A DNA stretch of 11,424 nucleotides from the NCBI GenBank assembly GCA_937892105.1, contig CALAUZ010000055.1, forward strand, positions 1 through 11,424. The letters are read 5' to 3'. The notes under the pieces are model-generated. The model saw only the letters and a list, made by a program, of their open reading frames with translations, had not been told where the DNA came from and ran no database searches. Below, piece by piece: positions 6,737 to 11,424 of this stretch. The translations under genes and the position numbers were made by a program. Within the stretch, counting starts at the first letter, position 1; every line of letters starts with the position of its first letter. The stretch comes from an uncultured Fretibacterium sp. Its GTDB lineage: Bacteria; Synergistota; Synergistia; Synergistales; Aminobacteriaceae.

Positions 6737-7114
6737 ATGATTAAACGTAAAGACCTCCCAGAATGTCCGGCAGCTACAGCTGTTGAACTTGTAGGCAGCA
6801 AATGGAAGCTGTTAATCCTCCGCAATCTCATGCAGAAGCCTCACAGGTTCAGCGAACTGAAGCGCGGTCTCTCAGGAATAAGCCACAAAGTACTGGCCTC
6901 ATCGCTCCGTTCAATGGAAAATGACGGGATAATTACGCGCACGGTATATGACGAAAAGCCCCAGAAAGTAGAATACTCACTCTCAGAATTGGGAATGACA
7001 TTGAAGCCGTTACTGCTTGCGATGGAGGATTGGGGGAAGTTCTACAAGTCCCAAATTGATGGTGTTGACCCACTCTATCAACGTTCATGGCATATTCAGC
7101 CGTTCCGTAATTGA
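6737..7114 (+). CDS. HxlR-family winged-helix regulator with N-terminal cysteine
   Basis: This is a 125-residue HxlR-type transcription factor. The family signature is complete: CPAATAVELVGSKWKLLILRNL (residues 10-31), RFSELKRGLSGISHKVLASSLRSMENDGII (about 37-66) as the recognition helix region, then the wing TRTVYDEKPQKVEYSLSELG and the dimerising C-terminal helix. Cys10 occupies the position used for thiol or electrophile sensing in characterised members such as HypR and QorR. The gene is divergent from the peptide operon with 123 bases between them, the usual layout for a regulator and its target. There is no Shine-Dalgarno before the ATG. Control of the peptide/maturase/nitroreductase operon in response to reactive or oxidising compounds is inference from placement and family. 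Confidence 0.93.
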   Translation: MIKRKDLPECPAATAVELVGSKWKLLILRNLMQKPHRFSELKRGLSGISHKVLASSLRSMENDGIITRTVYDEKPQKVEYSLSELGMTLKPLLLAMEDWGKFYKSQIDGVDPLYQRSWHIQPFRN

Positions 7115-7275
7115 CGTTTCTGTGTCCGAATGAGCAAATCTCACAACATTTCTTCCGAATGATGTTGCTGGGGACGTCTCCGGGATTTTTGGAGGTTCTG
7201 CCGTTTCGGATTCTTCTGAGGCCGATGACGATAAAAATCTCGTACTGCACTCACAATTTTATTAAGAACGTGTCT
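7115..7275. other. Intergenic stretch with no supported gene
   Basis: This stretch separates HxlR from the short-ORF series. Short open frames exist on both strands. One on + encodes a Gly/Ser/Asp-rich tail-like segment (DVAGDVSGIFGGSAVSDS) without a start or ribosome binding site, so it may be a gene remnant. I see no RNA gene or terminator with a T run here. Confidence 0.4.
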
Positions 7276-7698
7276 TCACAAAGTTTGCGGGGTCTCGCAA
7301 AATCCTAAATAAACGGTGATTTCAAGATGGACTGTCATTTCAGTGATTATCACGTTCATTAAATTTGTGAAGACAGGTTCTGAGTCTTGCATTCCTATGA
7401 AATTTACTTTAATTCCGTGTGCAATAAGTCTTTTCCTAATTAACGTATCTACCGATTCCAATGAGCAGTGACTTATCTCATCGAAAGCACTTAAAATTAT
7501 GTTTATGATAAGGCGTAGAGCATGGTCGGTTTCAGCACTGCTATCTCTACTCCTGTCTTCTTTTCGCTTTTTTTCGTGGCCGTTACCGACATCACCAACC
7601 TTACCAACCTCGCCGCTAGTAATAATGTTTTCAGAGTCTATACCATTATCGATAGAGGCATTGCCAGCAGTTGTGGATGTCTCACCTGTACCCGCCAA
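7276..7698 (-). CDS. Hypothetical protein, possibly degenerate
   Basis: I do not recognise this 140-codon ORF. The first part (to about residue 55) is low-complexity and hydrophilic, with Gly-spaced runs such as GEVGKVGDVGNG followed by a charged stretch of Lys, Arg, Glu and Asp. The second part, beginning near DHALRLIINIILSAFDEI, looks like a folded alpha/beta domain. The only start in frame is TTG at 7698, with no Shine-Dalgarno. The frame is open further upstream to a stop at 7747-7749, so the natural N-terminus may have been lost by mutation. It lies downstream of three smaller ORFs on the same strand, which suggests a shared transcript. It could be a decayed gene or a mobile-element passenger. 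Confidence 0.4.
   Translation of the reverse strand: MAGTGETSTTAGNASIDNGIDSENIITSGEVGKVGDVGNGHEKKRKEDRSRDSSAETDHALRLIINIILSAFDEISHCSLESVDTLIRKRLIAHGIKVNFIGMQDSEPVFTNLMNVIITEMTVHLEITVYLGFCETPQTL
7364..7375. repeat. Right arm of a 12-bp inverted repeat (partner 7271-7282)
   Basis: TTTGTGAAGACA at 7364-7375 is the exact reverse complement of TGTCTTCACAAA at 7271-7282, with 81 bases between them. The left arm covers the stop codon of the minus-strand hypothetical ORF and the right arm lies inside its 3' coding end. It might be a folding element or the ends of a very small insertion; it could also be chance. Confidence 0.4.
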
Positions 7699-7757
7699 AG
7701 CAATTATAGCAGATTGAGATACAGATTGAAGAGCGGGAAGCCTCCACTAAGGTATTA

Positions 7758-7910
7758 TTAGCTATTGTCTTCCAAATATAGCCTCAACAACGCTTCCTGT
7801 GTATTTTTATGAAGCGTTTTGAGGAGTTCGATAATTGCTTTACTTGGGAGAAGTTTGCCGAACCTTTCACGGACGGCGCACATTAAATCTTCAAATGATG
7901 AGATTTCCAT
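7758..7910 (-). CDS. Small hypothetical protein (50 aa)
   Basis: The ORF starts at ATG 7910 with GAGG about eight bases upstream and ends at TAA 7758-7760. It begins MEISSFEDLMCAVRERFGK and continues with an amphipathic, probably all-helical stretch (SKAIIELLKTLHKNTQEALL). It starts 14 bases after the stop of the 83-residue ORF on the same strand. I do not recognise the family. Clear initiation signals and protein-like composition argue that it is real. Confidence 0.55.
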   Translation of the reverse strand: MEISSFEDLMCAVRERFGKLLPSKAIIELLKTLHKNTQEALLRLYLEDNS

Positions 7911-7924
7911 TTTTTAGTACCTCA

Positions 7925-8176
7925 TCAATACCACAAACTTCCATAGAGATGCTTGAATTCAGCCTCACTGGTTCTGCCGGTCTCGCCAGTTTCACCAGCC
8001 ACTATGTGTTTCCAGAAGTATCTTTCTAATCTGTAAGCGGTTAAACCTGGCATGTCAGGATAGACAGTTGTGTCGGCTGGTGTGTCGGTTGTGACTTTCA
8101 TATTAAACCATAGCAAGTCTGGCCGGTTAATAATGTTGCTTATATTGTTAAAATATTTCAGGTTGAATTGTTGCAT
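7925..8176 (-). CDS. Small hypothetical protein (83 aa)
   Basis: The ORF starts at ATG 8176, preceded by GGGAGAG nine bases upstream. Its N-terminus (MQQFNLKYFNNISNIINRPD) looks like the start of a folded protein. A central WFNMKVTTDTPADTTVYPD and an aromatic-rich YRLERYFWKH follow. A short GETGETGRT run precedes the C-terminus SLWY. The 41-codon ORF upstream ends one base before this ATG, and the 50-residue ORF follows after 14 bases, so the set looks like one transcription unit. I recognise no family; the GETG run echoes the GEVGKVGDVG run in the 140-codon ORF downstream. Confidence 0.55.
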   Translation of the reverse strand: MQQFNLKYFNNISNIINRPDLLWFNMKVTTDTPADTTVYPDMPGLTAYRLERYFWKHIVAGETGETGRTSEAEFKHLYGSLWY

Positions 8177-8177
8177 A

Positions 8178-8303
8178 TCAACTTTTCTCTCCCAACATTT
8201 CTTTCCGTTTGTTGTCCGTCTTAACTTCTTGCTTATCAGGTGTTCGCTTGCGTTTAGTTACTTCATAGCTACTGTATTTACATAAAAAATAGTTCACACT
8301 CAT
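8178..8303 (-). CDS. Very small basic hypothetical ORF (41 aa)
   Basis: An ATG at 8303 opens a 41-codon ORF that ends at TGA 8178-8180, one base before the next ATG, as in translational coupling. The product is strongly basic and hydrophilic after a short aromatic N-terminus (MSVNYFLCKYSSYEV). There is no Shine-Dalgarno, and the ATG is only eleven bases from the end of the IS630 relic. It may be the stub of a longer gene cut by the insertion, or a chance ORF. Confidence 0.35.
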   Translation of the reverse strand: MSVNYFLCKYSSYEVTKRKRTPDKQEVKTDNKRKEMLGEKS

Positions 8304-8313
8304 ATTTTAGTAT

Positions 8314-8325
8314 TATAGTAAGCCC
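8314..8325 (+). repeat. Candidate left inverted end of IS630 relic
   Basis: TATAGTAAGCCC matches the reversed right end at 9 of 12 positions and starts with the TA target duplication. Two bases outside it, the minus strand reads TATAAT (8312-8317), a possible outward -10 box, but without a good -35. Confidence 0.5.
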
Positions 8326-8391
8326 AATTGTAAAACAGTAAAAGTGATACAGTCAACGCACATAAAAAAGAGTAAAATAAAATAATAAGTT

Positions 8392-9187
8392 ACGATTAGA
8401 AATATAAAAAAACGTACATTAGAATATCGACAAGAGGGACATAAGCTGAAACAAACGAGTAAAGTGTTCAAGGTAGCAATAATAACTATTCGTAAAAGGG
8501 AAAAACAGCTGCGAGAAGAGGGGAATTTAAAGAAACATGCAGTCAAGCGACCATTTTCCAGAAAAATTAATGGAACATATAAAGTCTAATCCCGATGATT
8601 ATTGACGAGAAATCGCACAAGTATTTAACTGCAGAGCGTCAGCAATCCGGAAAGCGTTAAAGAGGAAAGCGTTAAAGAAATGAAAAATAACGCGAAAAAA
8701 AAGACTAAGAGATATAGTGAGCATGACCCATTACAAGTACAAGAATAGTTAGAGAAGGGAAAAAATATTCCCAGAAGCAAGATTGTATACGTAGATGATA
8801 CTGGACTTGACAAGTATTTTATACGCCCCTATGGGCGAGCCTTGCAAGGGCGGAAATTTGAAAGAGTAAACATAGTAGCAGGACAAAATGTTATCACCAC
8901 TTCAATTTACAGGTGTAATGACATCAGGGTTGTTCGAAGAATGGTTTGCAAAGCATCTTCTTCCAGTATCCCCCGAAGGAGCTGTAATAATTATGTATAA
9001 CGCCTAATACCATAGAAAGAAGCAGCTAAACATGACTGGCAGGCAAGTAGTATTTCTGCCCCCGTAATCACCTGAATAAAACCCTATAGAACATTTCTGG
9101 AGTTGGCTAAAGAAAAAGGTATCTGATTACGTAGTTACATGTAAAAATTTAGATAATGCAATATCTGTTGCTTTTAAAGTGTGGTAA
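8392..9187 (+). pseudogene. IS630-family DDE transposase pseudogene
   Basis: The protein can be followed through frames 1, 2, 1 and 2 in order. Frame 1 gives the N-terminal helix-turn-helix (RQEGHKLKQTSKVFKV, from about 8431). Frame 2 gives EKLMEHIKSNPDDY, a TGA at 8603, and REIAQVFNCRASAIRKALKR. Frame 1 gives the first catalytic motif KIVYVDDTGLDKYFIRPYGR (from about 8779). Frame 2 from about 8891 gives FTGVMTSGLFEEWF, then VIIMYNA where the second catalytic Asp of the usual MDNA is Tyr (8996-8998), then FLPP-SPE-NPIEHFWSWLKKK with the catalytic Glu. Stops also lie at 8746, 9005, 9065 and 9077. A short tandem duplication of AAAGCGTTAAAGA is visible near 8650-8680. Three frameshifts, several stops and a lost catalytic residue show an old inactivated copy. 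Confidence 0.88.
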
Positions 9188-9192
9188 CTATA
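9181..9192 (-). repeat. Candidate right inverted end of IS630 relic
   Basis: GTGGTAACTATA on the + strand is the imperfect inverse of the left end (9 of 12) and ends in TA. It overlaps the last codons of the transposase pseudogene, as is common in compact IS630 elements. Confidence 0.5.
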
Positions 9193-9200
9193 TCTTATGC

Positions 9201-9235
9201 AAAAATTAACCCCTCCCGAAAACTCAGAGAGGGGG
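9201..9235 (-). terminator. Intrinsic terminator of the dha operon
   Basis: On the minus strand CCCCTCTC (complement of 9227-9234) pairs with GGGAGGGG (complement of 9210-9217), 8 bp with one T-G wobble and a 9-base loop. A T-rich tail, TTAATTTTT, follows (complement of 9201-9209). It begins about 14 bases after the dhaK stop. Confidence 0.88.
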
Positions 9236-9248
9236 ACAATCACATTCC

Positions 9249-10244
9249 CTAGAACTGTACAAACGCTGGTGTATCCGCCGGAGCCTCAAGATACTTCTTC
9301 AGCTCATCATCGAGTTTCAGTAACGTAACCGAGAACCCCTCCATGTCCAGCGAGGTCATGTAGTTCCCGACAATCGTCTTCGCAACCTTCAGGCCCTTAC
9401 CCTCGACAACTGCCTTCACATGCTTGTTCGCAACAAGTAGCTCCATTAATGGGGTACCTCCCATTCCGTTCACCAGCACAGCTACTTCATCTCCAGCAGC
9501 GTATATCCCTTCGGCAAATATCTTCTCCAGCAACTTGTCGGCAATGTTGTTCACGTCGGAAATCTTCTCCCTGTGAGTGCCGGGTTCTCCATGAATGCCG
9601 ATGCCAATCTCTACTTCGTCTTCGGCAAGCTCAAAGCTCGGTTTCCCAGCCGCAGGTACGGTGCAGGCATTAACCGCCATACCCATTGAACGGACATTGG
9701 CGATTACCTTCTCCGCTACCCTCTTCACTTCAGGCAATGACAATCCTGCTTCCGCCGCAGCACCTGCAATCTTATGCACTAGAACTGTACCGGCTATTCC
9801 CCTTCTGCCTGTCGTCCATGTCGAGTTCTCTACTGCTACATCATCTGCCACTATGACATGTTCAACTGTGATACCTTCATCTCCGGCCATCTCTTCCGCC
9901 ATCTCAAAGTTCATTACGTCGCCAGTGTAATTCTTGATGACCAGAAGAACTCCTTTACCGCCGTTCACCGCCTTCACTGCCTCGTATACCTGATCCGGTG
10001 TCGGTGATGTGAAGACTTCACCCGCTACTGCTCCGTCAAGCATTCCGCGACCAACAAAGCCCCCGTGTGATGGTTCATGCCCTGAGCCGCCGCCTGATAC
10101 TAGCGCAACTTTAGGTGTTGCACCCTCCGCGCGAACCAGAACGTTGAAGCCATCGAGCCTCTTCACGTAGTGGGGATATGCCGCCGTCATTCCGTCAAGC
10201 ATTTCGTCCACTATGCTGTCTACCTTGTTGATTAACTTCTTCAT
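9249..10244 (-). CDS. dhaK: Dihydroxyacetone kinase subunit DhaK
   Basis: DhaK binds dihydroxyacetone covalently and presents it for phosphorylation by DhaL-bound ADP/ATP, giving dihydroxyacetone phosphate for glycolysis. The protein is 331 residues, close to the usual 330-356. The glycine-rich binding motif VSGGGSGHEPSHGGFVG is at about residues 49-65. The substrate-binding histidine is His218 in GIGIHGEPGTHRE, the same number as in the E. coli enzyme. NYTGDVMNFEMA (about 105-116) and the MGGTPLMEL segment are also family-typical. The ATG is preceded at eight bases by GGGAGGAG, 21 bases after the dhaM stop. It is the last gene of a dhaL-dhaM-dhaK operon and is followed by a strong terminator. 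A paralogous DhaK-like protein for another keto-substrate is possible but the active-site motifs are standard. Confidence 0.96.
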   Translation of the reverse strand: MKKLINKVDSIVDEMLDGMTAAYPHYVKRLDGFNVLVRAEGATPKVALVSGGGSGHEPSHGGFVGRGMLDGAVAGEVFTSPTPDQVYEAVKAVNGGKGVLLVIKNYTGDVMNFEMAEEMAGDEGITVEHVIVADDVAVENSTWTTGRRGIAGTVLVHKIAGAAAEAGLSLPEVKRVAEKVIANVRSMGMAVNACTVPAAGKPSFELAEDEVEIGIGIHGEPGTHREKISDVNNIADKLLEKIFAEGIYAAGDEVAVLVNGMGGTPLMELLVANKHVKAVVEGKGLKVAKTIVGNYMTSLDMEGFSVTLLKLDDELKKYLEAPADTPAFVQF

Positions 10245-10265
10245 TGTAATAACTCCTCCCGTTAA

Positions 10266-10661
10266 TTATAGTTTTGAGGTATCTTTTGCCTCTTCTGCAC
10301 TCGCAAGTACATCATCAAGACTGCCCCCGCCAGATGCTTCAACCGCCGCACAGACTGCACCTTCAACTATCGGAGCGTCTGCTATAACAGCGTTAATCTC
10401 CCGGCCTTCCTCTTCAAGTATCTCTATAGCAGCCTCAGCACTCATTATTGCGCTTCCAATGTCCGCAAGTATCGCTACTCCGTCCCCAGTATCAGCCTCA
10501 ACTATAGCGTCCGCTATCTTCTGAGCGTCAGTTCCCGTTGAACCGTCCTCAAGTCCTCCTGCGGGGATAATACCTTCATGGTTCTGCGCCATTTCGCGGG
10601 CAAGGTCGCATGTTCCTTCCGCAATCTTCCAGCTGTGAGACACTATTACTATCCCAACCAT
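10266..10661 (-). CDS. dhaM: Phosphotransfer subunit DhaM (EIIA-Man-like domain only)
   Basis: DhaM passes phosphate from HPr of the phosphotransferase system to ADP held by DhaL. This 131-residue version contains only the EIIA(Man)-like domain, as in Lactococcus, not the fused HPr and EI-like domains of E. coli DhaM. The phospho-accepting residue should be His9 in GIVIVSHSWKIAEG. GTDAQKIADAI and ILADIGSAIMSAEAAIE are the usual conserved segments. It therefore depends on HPr and Enzyme I encoded elsewhere; none is in the window. The ATG follows the dhaL stop by one base, with AAGGGGAAG upstream, which suggests translational coupling. The last 15 or so residues are Ala/Glu/Lys-rich and probably flexible. 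Confidence 0.95.
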   Translation of the reverse strand: MVGIVIVSHSWKIAEGTCDLAREMAQNHEGIIPAGGLEDGSTGTDAQKIADAIVEADTGDGVAILADIGSAIMSAEAAIEILEEEGREINAVIADAPIVEGAVCAAVEASGGGSLDDVLASAEEAKDTSKL

Positions 10662-10662
10662 G

Positions 10663-11316
10663 CTAATTCTTCCCCTTCATGTAGTCGCGTATTGCCTCAA
10701 TCGTTATTGTTGATGATGTTGCGCCTGGATCTTGATGGCCTATGCTGCGTTCACCCAGATAACTTGCACGTCCCTTTGTGGCTATGATAGTCTTGGTGTA
10801 CTCTACCCCTTCACGTGCTGACTGGCACGCCGCGTCAAGTGCCGTAACAATGTCTGAACCTTCAGCAATTTTCGCCGAGAATGTCTCGCTTGCAGGGATT
10901 ATTGCGTCAAGCATGGTCTTCTCACCCTTTACTGCATGGCCGCGCTTCTGTATTCCTGCTATTGCTGCCTCAAGTATGGCTTTCATGTCTTCGGGGGAAA
11001 TTTCAGTTTTGCCAGCAGTGATTTTCCCTGCCTCCATGTATGCAGTACCGTACAATGGGCCGGAAGCTCCTCCAACTTTCGAGAGCAAAGTCATTCCCGC
11101 CTTCTTCAGTACCGCGCCTATGTCCTTGTCTTCTGGCGATAACTTTTCCATTACTGCCGCGAAGCCTCGTGCCATGTTTATGCCGTGATCCGAGTCGCCA
11201 ATCTCGCGGTCAAGTTCTGTGAGTAAATCCTTGTTTGCTGTAATGCGTTCTGCTATCAGGGAAATGCATTCATATATTCCGCCGGGCATTATGTATTTTG
11301 CGCCTCCTGATGTCAT
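10663..11316 (-). CDS. dhaL: Dihydroxyacetone kinase subunit DhaL
   Basis: DhaL is the nucleotide-binding subunit of PTS-dependent Dha kinase; its tightly held ADP is phosphorylated by DhaM and donates to Dha on DhaK. The magnesium-binding aspartates are Asp36, Asp41 and Asp43 in LDREIGDSDHGINMARGF. The nucleotide loop GGASGPLYGT is at about residues 82-91, and GRASYLGERSIGHQDPGATSS is near the C-terminus (about 182-202). The 217-residue length is normal. The start is uncertain. ATG at 11316 has no Shine-Dalgarno, whereas an internal ATG at 11289 (codon 10) has a perfect AGGAGG 13 bases upstream and would place the aspartates closer to E. coli numbering. It is the first gene of the operon, with a promoter just upstream. 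Confidence 0.95.
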   Translation of the reverse strand: MTSGGAKYIMPGGIYECISLIAERITANKDLLTELDREIGDSDHGINMARGFAAVMEKLSPEDKDIGAVLKKAGMTLLSKVGGASGPLYGTAYMEAGKITAGKTEISPEDMKAILEAAIAGIQKRGHAVKGEKTMLDAIIPASETFSAKIAEGSDIVTALDAACQSAREGVEYTKTIIATKGRASYLGERSIGHQDPGATSSTITIEAIRDYMKGKN

Positions 11317-11341
11317 GATGAATATTTGTGGATTAATGAAG

Positions 11342-11369
11342 ATATTACACCAAAAATTTTATGAAGCAA
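11342..11369 (-). promoter_or_regulatory. Candidate promoter of the dha operon
   Basis: On the minus strand TTGCTT (complement of 11364-11369) and TAATAT (complement of 11342-11347) are 16 bases apart. Transcription would start near 11335, about 19 bases from the ATG at 11316 or 46 bases from the better-supported ATG at 11289. The boxes are only partial consensus matches. Confidence 0.45.
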
Positions 11370-11420
11370 GAGACTGTACAATGAAGTGTGTAAAAAGGAA
11401 AAGTACAGGAGGTTAGCAAT

Positions 11421-11424
11421 ATGT
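11421..11424 (+). CDS. Start of a divergent gene leaving the window
   Basis: An ATG at 11421-11423 follows AGGAGG (11407-11412) at the ideal spacing of eight bases, at the very end of the window. It is divergent from dhaL, so it could be a regulator or partner of Dha metabolism, but no coding sequence is visible to judge. Confidence 0.5.

Larger units (their letters stand above)
8314..9192 (+). mobile_element. Decayed IS630-family insertion sequence
   Basis: About 0.88 kb of A+T-rich DNA contains a broken IS630/Tc1-type transposase bounded by imperfect inverted ends: TATAGTAAGCCC (8314-8325) and, reversed, TATAGTTACCAC (complement of 9181-9192), identical at 9 of 12 positions. Each end begins with TA, the target dinucleotide that IS630 elements duplicate. 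The right end lies nine bases from the terminator of the dha operon. The left end is eleven bases from the start of the short-ORF series. The element is immobile on its own. Confidence 0.75.

Noticed and set aside
7499..7761. + strand open frames of 72 and 79 codons (SFRFFSWPLPTSPTLPTSP and similar)
   Set aside because: They overlap the minus-strand ORF, lack ribosome binding sites, and their proline/threonine runs mirror the Gly-spaced run on the other strand.
8312..8317. Outward-facing TATAAT at the IS left end as a promoter for the short ORFs
   Set aside because: No -35 at a suitable distance, and the start of transcription would coincide with the ATG; kept only as a remark.
8313..8546. 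77- and 62-codon hydrophobic minus-strand frames within the IS relic (also 8625-8813)
   Set aside because: They are antisense to the A-rich transposase pseudogene, which turns lysine codons into phenylalanine and leucine; not evidence for membrane proteins.
9595..9930. 111-codon + strand open frame within dhaK, and similar long frames opposite dhaM and dhaL
   Set aside because: Ala/Ser-rich translations typical of the antisense of well-conserved genes; the minus-strand genes are certain.

Overview
The window looks like a chromosomal segment of an anaerobic, probably gut- or sediment-associated bacterium. Genes are dense, Shine-Dalgarno sites are mostly strong and GC content is middling. The gene content suggests anaerobic life: a fumarate-reductase-type flavoprotein, a radical SAM/SPASM enzyme, a small nitroreductase and a phosphotransfer-dependent dihydroxyacetone (Dha) kinase. 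A Synergistota-like or clostridial source would fit, but this is inference from gene content only.

Left part (1-4240, + strand): the 3' portion of an FAD-dependent fumarate/urocanate-reductase-type flavoprotein that enters from beyond the window, its intrinsic terminator, then cysS (cysteinyl-tRNA synthetase) and, 3 nt later, an LplT-like 12-helix MFS transporter. The flavoprotein gene changes codon usage sharply near position 800, as if mosaic.

Middle part (4386-7114): a compact cassette that I consider the most interesting item. A 37-residue peptide carrying three tandem SSCGG(E/T)K units is followed on the minus strand, 9 nt later, by a radical SAM/SPASM maturase and, 3 nt after that, by a nitroreductase-family flavoprotein. 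A divergent HxlR-type regulator with an N-terminal cysteine sits upstream. A MerR-type regulator converges on the other end, its stop codon sharing the palindrome CTAG with the nitroreductase stop. The peptide and HxlR genes share a divergent promoter region. This reads as a ribosomally made, cysteine-repeat peptide modification (RiPP) system, similar in layout to what I remember as the ACGX-repeat radical SAM systems. No exporter or protease is visible.

Accessory stretch (7115-9192): a minus-strand series of short unrecognised ORFs (41, 83, 50 and about 140 codons, two with clear Shine-Dalgarno sites and one-base to 14-base spacing). It lies against a decayed IS630-family element (about 8314-9192) whose transposase is broken by frameshifts and stops and has lost a catalytic aspartate. 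The element ends nine bases from the terminator of the next operon.

Right part (9201-11424): a minus-strand operon dhaL-dhaM-dhaK encoding the three components of PTS-type dihydroxyacetone kinase, with a promoter upstream and a strong terminator downstream. At the extreme right edge a strong ribosome binding site and an ATG mark the start of a divergent + strand gene that leaves the window.
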